From: Myxococcales bacterium
GTDB lineage: Bacteria > Myxococcota_A > Polyangia > Polyangiales > Houyiibacteriaceae
Assembly: GCA_029863605.1 (NCBI GenBank)
Contig: JAOTVB010000004.1
Coordinates: 184,595 to 248,594, forward strand
DNA length: 64,000 bases
Direction of reading: 5' to 3'
Shown: positions 51,735-61,205 of the stretch, piece by piece
Numbering within the stretch: the first letter of the stretch is position 1
How the letters are laid out: every line of letters starts with the position of its first letter
Notes under the pieces: generated by a model
Told to the model about the DNA's origin: nothing
The model's input: only the letters and a program-made list of their open reading frames with translations
Database searches by the model: none
Made by a program: the position numbers and the translations under genes

Positions 51735-52836
51735 AGCAGAGCCGAATCCATCGCGCGTAGTGCTCGCCGCACGAGCTACCTGGCGTGATCAATACGCCGC
51801 GGTCCGCACATCGCTCGAGCAGAGGCATGCAGTCTTGCTCGTCGGGTCTGAGGAGGGCGCTCACGTCCGCAAACAAGAAAGTCCCCCCGTCTGGTGCGGG
51901 AACGCCTAGCGCCGAGGCCGCCTTCCTGCCGGCGGCTTCGTAGTGCGCGCGGCTTTCAGCCACCCAAGGCGCGCCATGACGGAGAGCCTGAATCGCCCCG
52001 AACTGCATCGGTCGCGGCGCGCAATAGGTCTGAAAGGTCTGCATGCCGCGAATCGCGATCATGACGCTCTTTGGTCCATGGGTGAAGCCGACCCGCGCGC
52101 CGGCAAGGCCGAAGGTCTTCGACAAGGTGTGGAATACGATCGCACGGTCCCGAACGTCGGGATGTTTCCAGACAGCCTTTGGCGCGGTCTGTCCGAAGTA
52201 GATTTCTTCGTACGCCTCGTCGCAAAGCACCCATAGGTCGTGACGCTTCGCGACACGGAACATCGCGTCCACCACCTGCTCGGGTACCACCCGTCCGGTG
52301 GGGTTGTTGGGGGTATTGATATAGAGGGCGACCGTGCGTTCGGTGACGTTGCGTTCGAGTAGGGCCTCGGCATCGAAATCCGGCTCGTCTAACCGCGTGT
52401 AGAATGGAATCTGCACCGGAACCGCGCCCTTGGTTGCGATCACACCCCTGCTGAGCGGCCAAAACGGCGATGGTAGCAACACCTCGTCCCCAGGCTCGAG
52501 CAGCACCTGCGTCACCACATTCAACCCCGGAGTCGCCCCGGACATCACTTGCACGCAATCGCGGTCGAGCGACACGGCGTGGCGCCGCGCAACGAACTCG
52601 AGAAATGCCTCGATGAGCTCCGGCTCGCCCTGCACCGGTGCGTACCTGTGAAGCCCCGCGTGCTCGCTGCTCAGCTGACGCTCCGCGCGGGCCACGGCGA
52701 TCGGGTCGCGATAGGTATCTCCGACATGCAAAGGATAGACGACGTCGTTCTTTACCTTCGCACGTTCTGCGAGGGTGCTGTAGACGCGGTGGGAAACGGC
52801 GTGGGCGTAGGGAGAGATATCGGGAAAGCGAGGCAC
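51661..52836 (-). CDS. PLP-dependent class I/II aminotransferase
   Basis: 391 residues from GTG 52836 (TTG 52860 also in frame). Fold type I aminotransferase blocks: MSGATPGLNVVTQVLLEPGDEVLLPSPFW, YINTPNNPTGRV, the Asp-Tyr pair in CDEAYEEIYF, the PLP lysine in HTLSKTFGLAGARVGF, and a conserved Arg near WIRLCFT. Substrate probably an aromatic or branched amino acid, but this is not fixed by sequence. The start lies five bases after the stop of the anion transporter gene, so the two are probably one unit. Confidence 0.9.
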   Translation of the reverse strand: MPRFPDISPYAHAVSHRVYSTLAERAKVKNDVVYPLHVGDTYRDPIAVARAERQLSSEHAGLHRYAPVQGEPELIEAFLEFVARRHAVSLDRDCVQVMSGATPGLNVVTQVLLEPGDEVLLPSPFWPLSRGVIATKGAVPVQIPFYTRLDEPDFDAEALLERNVTERTVALYINTPNNPTGRVVPEQVVDAMFRVAKRHDLWVLCDEAYEEIYFGQTAPKAVWKHPDVRDRAIVFHTLSKTFGLAGARVGFTHGPKSVMIAIRGMQTFQTYCAPRPMQFGAIQALRHGAPWVAESRAHYEAAGRKAASALGVPAPDGGTFLFADVSALLRPDEQDCMPLLERCADRGVLITPGSSCGEHYARWIRLCFTAVPPTQLDEALERIAPLFRAPS

Positions 52837-52840
52837 GAGA

Positions 52841-54607
52841 TCACAGCCAGGCCAGGGCAACGATGCTGACCGTGCTTATTCCCACAAGTGTCTGCAGCGG
52901 CAACCCAAGGCGAAGGAAGTCCGTGTATTTGTAGCCGCCGGGGCCGTACACCATCAGATTGGTCTGAAAACCGATTGGGGTGGAGAAGGCAGTCGAGGCG
53001 GCGATCATGATCATGTAGCTGATAGGCAGCAGTCCTATCCCCTGTGCCTCCGCAGCCGACGCGGCGATCGGGAACATCAACGCCGCCGAGGCTTTGGTCG
53101 TGACCAGCCCCGCGAGCACGGCGGTTATCGCATACAAGGCCACTAGAACCCCGACTCGACCAAATGGTTCGGCCACGTCGATGATCCGCCCGGCAATGGC
53201 GGCGCCCACACCGCTTCCTTCGATCGCTGCGGCGATCCCGAATGCGGCGGCGATCGCGATCAAGACGGTCCAGTCGAGTGAGCGTCTCGCCTGCTCACCG
53301 GTCAGGCAGCGTGTCACGAGCATCAATGCGCCTGCGCCCAGCGACGCGGTCATCAGGTCCATCGAACCCGTTGCGTTCACGAGAACCATCAAGAACAAGA
53401 TGACCGCCGCCAGCCACGCGCGATCGTGGCGGGGCGGGGTGCTGTCTTCGACCTCGGCGATCAGGGCGAAGTTGGGGTCCGTCTGCCGTTTCTGGGCGAA
53501 TTCGGGGTGGGACTCGATCAGCAGCACATCACCGGCTTGGAGACGAATATCGCCTACTTTCGTTTGGGTCACGCGGACACCCTGGCGGTGCACCGCCAGA
53601 ATCGCGGCATCGTAGATCGTACGAAACCGGCTTTGCTTGATGGTCTGCCCGATCAAGGCGGAGTGCGCGCCGATGACTGCCTCGACTAGGCTTCTGTCGC
53701 GCTCTGCGGTGATCTTGTCGACCTGGTCGGTGTCCGGTACGAGGCGTTGCTTGCGAAGGTCGACCACCGAATCGACGACTCCGGTGAAGTGCAGGCGATC
53801 CCCTTCGCGCAGGACAGTCGACGGTGGCACGGCGGCGAGGACGCGTCCGCCGCGCTCGATCTCGTAGAGGTAGACGCCTCGAAGGGATCGAAGCCCGGCG
53901 TCCTCGATGCTTTGTCCAATGACCGGCGAGCCTCGCTCGACGCGCATCGCAATCGTGTACTCGCGCGCTTTGCCGAGCTCTTGCAGCGCACCTTGTCGGT
54001 CTTTGAGTAGCCAGCGCGATGCGACGACGATGAATAACATGCCGATGCAGAGGGCCGGGATGCCGAGCTGTGCGATCTCGAAGATCTGAAACTCCACAGT
54101 GGGATCACGGGTCTTTGCCAAACCGGCCACGACCAAGTTCGTGCTCGTACCGATCAACGTGCACATTCCGCCGAGAATCGCGGCATACGAGAGGGGCATC
54201 AGCATCAGCGAGACACTGAATTGGCATCTGCGCGCCCAGCTCGTTACCAGGGGCACGAACATCGCAACGACCGGGGTGTTGTTGAGGAAGGCAGAAAGGG
54301 CAGCGGCCGGGAACATCATGCGAAGTTGTGCCCCTGCAAGCGACCGGGGTCGGCCGAGCACTACTCGGGCAGCAAGGTCGAGGCCGCCGGTTTCCTTGAC
54401 CCCCGCTGCGACGATGAACAGCGCGGCGATGGTGACGACCGCGGGATTCGAAAACCCGATGAACGCCTCGGCAGGCTCGAGAACGCCGGAAAGGAGCAAC
54501 AAGGTGAGGGCCCCGATCAGCACGAGGTCAGGTCCCGCCAGGTTCGCGGCCATGACGACCACCATCCCGACGATCACACCGATCGTGATCCAGCCGTCAC
54601 CAGTCAT
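52841..54607 (-). CDS. SLC13/DASS-type anion carrier with two RCK_C (TrkA_C) domains
   Basis: 588 residues from ATG 54607. N-terminal spans include MTGDGWITIGVIVGMVVVMAANLAGPDLVLIGALTLLLLSG, and SLMLMPLSYAAILGGMCTLIGTSTNLVVAGLA is the SLC13 SNT-type motif; SAFLNNTPVVAMFVPLV is the matching NTP motif. The central soluble part (about residues 205-395) has two RCK_C-like domains (VIGQSIEDAGLRSLRGVYLYEIERGG and LIGQTIKQSRFRTIYDAAILAVHRQG). The C-terminal half repeats the spans with TAFSTPIGFQTNLMVYGPGGY. It carries sulfate, dicarboxylate or a similar anion. Confidence 0.9.
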   Translation of the reverse strand: MTGDGWITIGVIVGMVVVMAANLAGPDLVLIGALTLLLLSGVLEPAEAFIGFSNPAVVTIAALFIVAAGVKETGGLDLAARVVLGRPRSLAGAQLRMMFPAAALSAFLNNTPVVAMFVPLVTSWARRCQFSVSLMLMPLSYAAILGGMCTLIGTSTNLVVAGLAKTRDPTVEFQIFEIAQLGIPALCIGMLFIVVASRWLLKDRQGALQELGKAREYTIAMRVERGSPVIGQSIEDAGLRSLRGVYLYEIERGGRVLAAVPPSTVLREGDRLHFTGVVDSVVDLRKQRLVPDTDQVDKITAERDRSLVEAVIGAHSALIGQTIKQSRFRTIYDAAILAVHRQGVRVTQTKVGDIRLQAGDVLLIESHPEFAQKRQTDPNFALIAEVEDSTPPRHDRAWLAAVILFLMVLVNATGSMDLMTASLGAGALMLVTRCLTGEQARRSLDWTVLIAIAAAFGIAAAIEGSGVGAAIAGRIIDVAEPFGRVGVLVALYAITAVLAGLVTTKASAALMFPIAASAAEAQGIGLLPISYMIMIAASTAFSTPIGFQTNLMVYGPGGYKYTDFLRLGLPLQTLVGISTVSIVALAWL

Positions 54608-54690
54608 GGAGGCGGAGACTACCAGCCAGCGTCCCGAATGACCCGTTCTTGATCGGAGCACGTGGGAATCGTCGAGACACCGCCCCCACA

Positions 54691-55818
54691 CTATCGCCTA
54701 TATCGCTCGGCCTTTTCCCGCATGAGCGCCGCGGCGTCGTGATCGCCGCGGAGGTCGGCGTCGATCGCGCCCGATCGGTAGTAGTCGAAGCGAGCGGTGC
54801 TCGTGGCCATCGTGATCCAAAGCGCCAAGCATCCGCCAAAGAGGCTCACGACGCGCCAAAGTGGACGCCGCTTGGGCGTGAGATAGAGCTGCCGGCCGAT
54901 GACGAACAACATCGCGATTGCGGTCAAGGCGCATCCGGTCTTCACACCGGGAAGGTCGACGAACATGCTGACCACAGGCGCCGTGACGAGCCCGGCAAGC
55001 GAGGCGTAGAACACCTGCGACGCTCGCTCGTCGATTCCAACCTCGGACTGGTCTTGCAACCAGTTTCGAGCCGGGAAGGTGAGTGTTCGACCTGCCACGT
55101 GGATCCATCGGGCGGGTGCGAAGACCAGCACTGCGATTCCGATCATGTAGATCGGGAACCAGCTCTCCGTCGGGGTGAGCCAATGGAAGGCGATTGGTGC
55201 CACTCCTAGAAACGGCATCGTGACTAGGACCGCGGTCGAGTCGCTTCGATCCTGCATGCTGGCCACGAGGTACGCTCCACTGCACACCATCGGCAGCCAA
55301 TATGGCTCTCCATCGGCCGCGTCCCAGGCTGCCACGTAGAAGTAGACGATGGCAGTGGTCACGCAAAACAGAACGTATGCCCATGCGCTCCCGCGCGGCG
55401 CGCGATCGGATCGCGAGAATGCCGCGCGTGCGCTGAGCATGGGGAAGAAGACGAAACAGCCCAAGTACAGAGATACCAGGTAGTGATACGCGACTGAGTC
55501 GAGGAGGCTGCACGTCCAACCGAGGGTGTAGCCCATCGCCACCAATGCGAGGGCGATGCGATGTGGCCTGTAAAGCGCCTGGCTGAGAGCGAGCACGCTC
55601 GTGAAGGCGAGCACACCGAGGTAGAACGGCGCACTAGGAATGAAGTCGCCAAAGACCGGAAAATGAGCGACGTTGAAGCCACCCACACCATACTTTGCCC
55701 CGTGGGGCATCAGGTTCAGCCACGAGTCGAACGCGAGCATCGTCAAGACGAAGCGCACCAGCGAATAGGGGCGCGCCAGCGCGACGTCTCCAAACCAATA
55801 GCGCGTCAACGGCTTCAT
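54691..55818 (-). CDS. HTTM-like membrane protein
   Basis: 375 residues with about eight hydrophobic spans. The WTCSLLDSVAYHYLVSLYLGCFVFFPMLS region resembles the catalytic His-containing stretch of the HTTM (horizontally transferred transmembrane, vitamin K carboxylase-like) family. The start is shared with the upstream gene's end by four bases (ATGA), so it forms a pair with the 150-residue protein. Partner organisation (HTTM plus small membrane protein) is common. Function unproven. Confidence 0.6.
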   Translation of the reverse strand: MKPLTRYWFGDVALARPYSLVRFVLTMLAFDSWLNLMPHGAKYGVGGFNVAHFPVFGDFIPSAPFYLGVLAFTSVLALSQALYRPHRIALALVAMGYTLGWTCSLLDSVAYHYLVSLYLGCFVFFPMLSARAAFSRSDRAPRGSAWAYVLFCVTTAIVYFYVAAWDAADGEPYWLPMVCSGAYLVASMQDRSDSTAVLVTMPFLGVAPIAFHWLTPTESWFPIYMIGIAVLVFAPARWIHVAGRTLTFPARNWLQDQSEVGIDERASQVFYASLAGLVTAPVVSMFVDLPGVKTGCALTAIAMLFVIGRQLYLTPKRRPLWRVVSLFGGCLALWITMATSTARFDYYRSGAIDADLRGDHDAAALMREKAERYRR

Positions 55819-56267
55819 CGGGCCGCCGTCCTCGTGGTTTCATGGGAACGCTCGCCGCCACACCGTAGGCGGTATTCCCGGATGCGGCTGTCGTCTTCGC
55901 AGTGGTTGGTCAGCTCGACTTCGAGCACGCCTTCGGCTTCACATTGCTTTCTCAAGAAAGCTTCGACCACGACTCGGCGATTGCGGCCGACGTAGTCGAC
56001 CCAGTCTCGGTGGATCATCTTGTGGAGGGCTAACTCTTCGCGGCGACCATCGAATGTCTCCAACGATGCACTTGTTTCGCACGCCGGTCCGCTTGGCGGT
56101 GAGAAAGTCCGCCAGGTGAACCGATCGTCCGCAGCGTCGTTGCGAGTGAGGTAAGTCAGCGGAGCCAAGAATTGGAGCAAGAGGAACGCACCGATGAACA
56201 GGCCGCTTCGTCGGCGGTGCTTCGGGCTTGGGTGGGGCGGGGGTGGTTCCGTTGCGACGGACCTCAT
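55815..56267 (-). CDS. Small membrane protein, partner of the HTTM-like protein
   Basis: 150 residues with one membrane span at about residues 20-41 (SGLFIGAFLLLQFLAPLTYL) after a Pro/Arg-rich N-terminus. The rest is periplasmic or cytoplasmic, with MIHRDWVDYVGRNRRVVVEAFLRKQCEAEG and two or three Cys. It overlaps the HTTM-like start and probably forms a two-gene complex, as such small partners do elsewhere. No family name can be given. Confidence 0.65.
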   Translation of the reverse strand: MRSVATEPPPPHPSPKHRRRSGLFIGAFLLLQFLAPLTYLTRNDAADDRFTWRTFSPPSGPACETSASLETFDGRREELALHKMIHRDWVDYVGRNRRVVVEAFLRKQCEAEGVLEVELTNHCEDDSRIREYRLRCGGERSHETTRTAAR

Positions 56268-56298
56268 CCTCTCAACATCGATGCCTAGCGCTCAGGTG

Positions 56299-58209
56299 TC
56301 AAAATGCCGAGGCGGTGTCGGATGGCGCCGGCCGTTCTGCCCAGCCCAATTCGAATGAGACTCCGTTTTGACCCTCGTAAACCAGGGCGATTTGATCGGT
56401 GAGGGAAATCGCATCGGGGGCCCTGGCGCCCAGCCGATCGAAGCCATCGCCGGAAGGGCCAAGCACCTCGCCGAGCGGTCGCCAAAGGAGCAACTCGTCG
56501 GAGGCCAATAGCTCGACTGTCCAGCGGGTTCCGGATCGCCTTGCGAGGTAGAGCTGGTAGGCGCCGTTGTGGACCACGAGGCTCGGCCCCGTGATCTCGG
56601 AGCCTGGCTCTTGGATGCGCGTCAGGACTTCGAGGCTGCTATCGACGATGCGGCTCCAGCCGGTGTTGAGCGCGCTCGTGTAGTACGCCCGGAGCTCGGT
56701 GGCGCCGCTCGCTAAGGTTGCGCGCGCGATCAAGACCCAGAGCCCTGCGCGCCGATGCACCGTGGGGACGTCGAGCGACACGACGTCGCTCGCTATGGGG
56801 AGCGTTGGGCTCGGGTCCGCGGTGAGGAACGTGTCGACTGCGGTGGCGACCGCGTGACCGATGCTGCCGACACCGTTCTCGTCGCGAGCTGTGTAAAACA
56901 GGTGCCAATCGGTGCCGTCGAATACGAGGTCCGGATCTTCAACCCCGCCGGTTTCGTGTGTGAAGCTGGGGCTCAGGGCGGCGGCGGGACTGATCAACTG
57001 CACCAGGCCCACACCGGCCGTTCGTCCCCAAAAAATCTCGCCGTCGATTCCATAGGCAAAGCGAACCTCCGTGCCGTCCGATGCGACGGAGGGCCCCCGA
57101 CCGAATCGCTCGGTTGGGAGCACGGTGTCCATGTCGTCGGTGATGACGACGGGAGCTCTGACATCCCAGGAGCTTGGGATGTCGCAGAACGAAGTCTGAA
57201 CCTCGATGCGGCGGATGGCGGCGCTGTTTTGCGCCTGGCTGAGATTGCGCCCGAACAAGACCAATGACGCCTGGCGAAGGGTGCTCGGGTCGAAGAAGTG
57301 GGCCCCTTGCTCGACGTCGTTCCGCAAAACCTCGACTCGACCCTCCGGTGACAGGATCAGCGACCAGCGGGTTTGATCGGTGCCGGCATCAAAGGTGTCG
57401 GCCACGGCATCGCCGATCATCAGACTTACTTCATTGCGGGAACCGCTCAGCAGCAATCCAACCTCGGCATCCACAAACGCGCCCGGGGTCGTGCTCGAGA
57501 AGGTGGCCCCCGCGCTTGCGAGGCAGGAAGCCCCGCAACCGATCGGCAAGGCGAACTCGACATCGACCCGTACGCGCGTGGTCCCGAGGTCGACCGGGTC
57601 ACCAATGATGGCGCTACCCTCTGAGCTCGCGTCGCCCCCGAGGATCAATCCGCGTTCGTTGATCACCGGTGGGCTGGGGCCGACGGCCACCGCCGTGGTG
57701 CCCTCGCCGACAGCGCACGAGTTGAGATCGAGGCCATTGCAAGTCTGAAAGTCGATTTCGGGCGGAAGCGCCGGATCGGCGAGCGGCTTACAGCAGGTGC
57801 CGTTGTCGACACAGCAAGAGGCCAACACGCCGCAGCTTTCGGCCAAGCACGCGTCGGGGCTCGCGTAGCATGTGAGCGCGAGGGTCGCGTACTGTTCGGG
57901 CGTCGACATGTCGATTGCGGTGACGGCTTCCCAGCCGCTGTTCCCAGGATCAGCGACGAGCGTCCCAACAGGGTTCCGATCGACGACCTCGATGTTGCCG
58001 TTGATGATGACGCCCGTAGGGCCGTCGGCACCGCCCCCGCCAACACCTTCGAAGCTGTCGGCGCCGCCGAGGCCACCGGTGCCTCCCGTGGGTCCTGCGG
58101 CCGCGTCGTTTCTGGCGTCGATGCCTTCGCCGCAGCCTCCCAAGAGCACGGCGAACGCAGCGGCGATCCCTAGCCACCTCCAGCGCTGAATTCGTCGATT
58201 TGAGCTCAC
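56299..58209 (-). CDS. Large lipoprotein with propeller-like C-terminal repeats
   Basis: About 636 residues from GTG 58209, which has GGAGG five bases upstream and overlaps the preceding stop (GTGA). Lipobox LGGC; then a Gly-rich linker (AAAGPTGGTGGLGGADSFEG) and a Cys-dense patch (SCGVLASCCVDNGTCCKPL). The C-terminal half has repeated motifs like DPDLVFDGTDWHLFYTARDENGVGSIGHAVA and GPSLVVHNGAYQLYLARRSG, typical of GH43/GH130-like five-bladed propellers that wrap around glycans. It probably binds or surveys carbohydrate at the outer surface. Confidence 0.75.
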   Translation of the reverse strand: MSSNRRIQRWRWLGIAAAFAVLLGGCGEGIDARNDAAAGPTGGTGGLGGADSFEGVGGGGADGPTGVIINGNIEVVDRNPVGTLVADPGNSGWEAVTAIDMSTPEQYATLALTCYASPDACLAESCGVLASCCVDNGTCCKPLADPALPPEIDFQTCNGLDLNSCAVGEGTTAVAVGPSPPVINERGLILGGDASSEGSAIIGDPVDLGTTRVRVDVEFALPIGCGASCLASAGATFSSTTPGAFVDAEVGLLLSGSRNEVSLMIGDAVADTFDAGTDQTRWSLILSPEGRVEVLRNDVEQGAHFFDPSTLRQASLVLFGRNLSQAQNSAAIRRIEVQTSFCDIPSSWDVRAPVVITDDMDTVLPTERFGRGPSVASDGTEVRFAYGIDGEIFWGRTAGVGLVQLISPAAALSPSFTHETGGVEDPDLVFDGTDWHLFYTARDENGVGSIGHAVATAVDTFLTADPSPTLPIASDVVSLDVPTVHRRAGLWVLIARATLASGATELRAYYTSALNTGWSRIVDSSLEVLTRIQEPGSEITGPSLVVHNGAYQLYLARRSGTRWTVELLASDELLLWRPLGEVLGPSGDGFDRLGARAPDAISLTDQIALVYEGQNGVSFELGWAERPAPSDTASAF

Positions 58210-60188
58210 GGCATCCTCCACATTTGCTCCAAAGGGATCAATTGATCGGTCCGACCCCCACCCGGTAGATTCACACGCCGTGCCAAGAGGAACCGGAGCA
58301 CCTCCTGGTCGTCGGCCCGGCGGGTCACGGCGATTCCAGTGATACTGCAGTCCTCACCGAGACAGTCGCTTCGGACCAGGGGCGAGTCGCTGCTGAGGAT
58401 CGGATTCACCGGGAAGGGCAGGGCTTCTGGAAGCTCGAAGGCGAGCATCCCGACATCGTGCGACCGCGCCTCTGCCAGCGCGATGCCCCACTCGCCCGGC
58501 GTGCTCTGAGCGAGGAACCAAATCCGCAACCGAAGCCCATCTTCGGCAAACGAGATCAGCGGCTCGGCCGAACGGATCCCCGCCGCCGCAAAGGGCCCGA
58601 GCTCGTCGGCGGTGAGCACGATTCGACGCAGTGGGCCACCTCCCTCCAGCACGACTTCGAGCGCACGCGAGATCCGGACCGCGTGAATTTCGGTGGCCGC
58701 ACCCGCACCCTGCACGCAGGTGAAGAAGAGCCAATAACCCTGCTGCGCCTCCGGATCCACTGGAATTAGCGAGGGATCACGCAGGCTGGTGCATTCGGGC
58801 ACATCGTCGGGAGACAGGGTCGGCGTCGCTGGAACCGCGGCCGGTGTCATTGGGCCACCGACGGGTCGGAGGATCTGAATGCCAAAAATGTCCGGCGCAT
58901 TGGGGGGCACTTCGCGAGCAAATGAGAGGACCAAATCTCGGAGCGCCTGGTCCTCATTGAGCTCGGCCAGCAGGTGCGGTTCACGTACGCTAACGTTCTC
59001 GTCACAGCCACCGGGCACTCCCACACAGGAGGGCGGGTCGTCGCCGGCCTTCGGTCCGCCGCTGGTGGTCCACCCGTCGAGACTCCAGTCGTCGCCTTCG
59101 TCGGTGGTGTCTCTGGCATGCCCGATCGCGTACCCCACGTGGGCCACCGGCTCGAGTTCGGGGGAGTCGTTGCTGCCTTCGACGATCAAGTCCCACTGGA
59201 CGTCCGAAACCGCATTTCGTGAGCTTGCCAACGCCGGCGAACCCACATAGGCCGACCCCCAAGAGGGGGCGAATTGGAGGCTCTCCCCGGTCAAGGTTGC
59301 AACTTGTTTCTCGAACTGGCCCGGATTGGCACAGTCCTGTTTGGCGGTCGTGAGGGGGCCCACATAGACCCCGTCGCCCTGGCTTTGCGCGGCCACGTGA
59401 AGGCCTGGGATCTGCTCGCATTCGCCGGTGGCGACCAGGTCTTGAATGCGGGACATCAAAAAGCCCTCGAGGACGACGTCGCTTCCGACCGTCACCGTTG
59501 CTCTGAGGATCGGCTGCGCCTCGTCATTCAACGTCGGCCGCACGATGATTTCGACATCGGTGTTTTGATCGATGCCGGTCGTCGTGCGCGCAACTTCCAC
59601 GTCGGCTTGGGTGACGAGAACCAGGCCGCCTGCGTGCAGGGTGACCGCAAGCTCGTCCTGAAGCTTGCTTCCAGGTGTAAGATCGGTGGCGACCGAGAGG
59701 ACTACCCCCGCGTATCGATCACATGGCGCGCCGTTAGTGCATCCGGTCTCGTCGGTGCTCCGCAGGGTCGTGTTGACCCAACCTCCGAGAGCGAGCGAGA
59801 CGCAGTCGCTGCTGATCAGCGCGCGCGGCTCGTCGTTCGACTCGAAGTTTCCGACGAAGGTTGCGCCTTCGAACGTCGGTCGGGCTGGCAGCCAAGGGTT
59901 TCCGGTCGTCGGCCCAAACACCCAGGTGAGCCTGAGATCGGCTGCGGTCCAGTCCTCGTCGAGGGTTGGGCTCCGCCGTTCGCAACAAGCCGGCTCCTCG
60001 GCGCAGTCCGCGTCCTCGCAATCGAAGAAGGAGTCCTCGTCGTCGTCCAACCCATCGTCGCAGAAGAGCTCGATCCCGGCGCCCCCGTCGACCCCACCGT
60101 CGGGGGGTTGCAGCTTACGGTCCGGTGCGTTGAGCAGCGTGCAGCCGCTCATCGATCCGAGCAGGATGACCACGACCAGGGCCCTCAT
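58206..60188 (-). CDS. Large lipoprotein, related in style to its downstream neighbour
   Basis: 660 residues from ATG 60188. Signal peptide with lipobox GSMSGC. An early acidic Cys-rich patch (FCDDGLDDDEDSFFDCEDADCAEEPACCERR) resembles calcium-binding-like repeats (MopE/TSP3-type). Later stretches such as DPSLIPVDPEAQQGYWLFFTCVQG and GLRLRIWFLAQSTPGEWGIALAEARSHDVG have the same W-x-x-FFT / IALAEA rhythm as the propeller of the next gene. Its start overlaps the PEGA gene stop. Likely a surface-exposed binding protein. Confidence 0.75.
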   Translation of the reverse strand: MRALVVVILLGSMSGCTLLNAPDRKLQPPDGGVDGGAGIELFCDDGLDDDEDSFFDCEDADCAEEPACCERRSPTLDEDWTAADLRLTWVFGPTTGNPWLPARPTFEGATFVGNFESNDEPRALISSDCVSLALGGWVNTTLRSTDETGCTNGAPCDRYAGVVLSVATDLTPGSKLQDELAVTLHAGGLVLVTQADVEVARTTTGIDQNTDVEIIVRPTLNDEAQPILRATVTVGSDVVLEGFLMSRIQDLVATGECEQIPGLHVAAQSQGDGVYVGPLTTAKQDCANPGQFEKQVATLTGESLQFAPSWGSAYVGSPALASSRNAVSDVQWDLIVEGSNDSPELEPVAHVGYAIGHARDTTDEGDDWSLDGWTTSGGPKAGDDPPSCVGVPGGCDENVSVREPHLLAELNEDQALRDLVLSFAREVPPNAPDIFGIQILRPVGGPMTPAAVPATPTLSPDDVPECTSLRDPSLIPVDPEAQQGYWLFFTCVQGAGAATEIHAVRISRALEVVLEGGGPLRRIVLTADELGPFAAAGIRSAEPLISFAEDGLRLRIWFLAQSTPGEWGIALAEARSHDVGMLAFELPEALPFPVNPILSSDSPLVRSDCLGEDCSITGIAVTRRADDQEVLRFLLARRVNLPGGGRTDQLIPLEQMWRMP

Positions 60189-61201
60189 GGTGAAGCTCCG
60201 AGCGGCATCCGGACCAACGCGAATCCCCCGCGCCGCGAAACCGACATCTCGAGTCGAGCCCTCTCGCGTCGCTCGCGCTTTCGATGCCGTGCGTAGAGAA
60301 CGATCGCGCTGATTCCAAGCGCGATCGTGGTTCCCCACATCACGTCTGCCGCGATGTTGAAACGGTCGGTCCGGTCGGCGAGATCCTGCGCGCGTTGGAA
60401 ATCGACCGGGTTACCGCTCATCTCGTAAAGTGTGGCCGCCCTGTCGTATTCGTCCCGCAACGATCGTGCCCTGAGCGACAATCCGAGCCCGACCGCGGCG
60501 GTCGCCAGGGTGCTTGCCGCGGTTCCGATGGCGGCATTCCGGAGTCGCGGTCGTTGCATTGGTTGCTCTGCTGATTTTTCGGGGATGACTTCGACGACGG
60601 GTTCGATCGGGATCGGCTCCAGGGTGAGCTCGAGCACCGTCGTTTCTCCGCGCACCATTTTCATCTCTCGCTCGCTCGATACGTACCCTTCCTTCTCGAT
60701 GAACACTCGGTGCTGGCCCGGCGCAACCGCGACCTCGATCGGAGTTTCACCCCGTGGCGCCAGGTCCTTACGGTCGATCCAGAGCTCCGCGGCCTCGGGT
60801 TCGGAGCGCACCCGAAGCACGGCGACCTCGGGGCGAAGCGCGTCACGTCGCCGCGAGGCCTGTTCTCGGTCTGCCTCGCTCAGCCCTTCGACCCGAAGGT
60901 ATTCGGTGTAGTAGTTGAACGATTCGTCGTTTCGGTCGAGCTCTTCGAGCACGATTGCGGCGTTGAAGACGGCGTTTCGGCTCCTAACGATTTGGAGGCT
61001 GTCGACGTAGGCCTCGAGCGAGCGCTTGAGAAGGGTGGTGCGCCTTTCACCAGTCGCCCGACTCGCCTGCTGAAAGAGGCGGTTTCCTTCTTCGAAGTAG
61101 ACTCGCGCCTCTGCGTTTTCGGAGGTGCTTTGTGCTACCGACAAGACTGGGTTCGCCAGACAGGCGGCGATCACGATGAGGCGAGTAAGGTAAGGAGGCA
61201 C
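60185..61201 (-). CDS. Exported PEGA-domain protein with TPR-like region
   Basis: 338 residues from GTG 61201, which gives MPPYLTRLIVIAACLANPVLSVAQ, a good signal peptide, and starts five bases after the kinase stop. Residues about 22-110 have helical TPR-like pairs (RVYFEEGNRLFQQASRATGE, RSRNAVFNAAIVLEEL). The PEGA domain is LRVRSEPEAAELWIDRKDLAPRGETPIEVAVAPGQHRVFIEKEGY. Then come two hydrophobic segments near the C-terminus (AAIGTAASTLATAAVGLGLSL and MWGTTIALGISAIVLYARH). Probably a periplasmic scaffold coupled to the kinase. Confidence 0.82.
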   Translation of the reverse strand: MPPYLTRLIVIAACLANPVLSVAQSTSENAEARVYFEEGNRLFQQASRATGERRTTLLKRSLEAYVDSLQIVRSRNAVFNAAIVLEELDRNDESFNYYTEYLRVEGLSEADREQASRRRDALRPEVAVLRVRSEPEAAELWIDRKDLAPRGETPIEVAVAPGQHRVFIEKEGYVSSEREMKMVRGETTVLELTLEPIPIEPVVEVIPEKSAEQPMQRPRLRNAAIGTAASTLATAAVGLGLSLRARSLRDEYDRAATLYEMSGNPVDFQRAQDLADRTDRFNIAADVMWGTTIALGISAIVLYARHRKRERRERARLEMSVSRRGGFALVRMPLGASP

Positions 61202-61205
61202 GGGC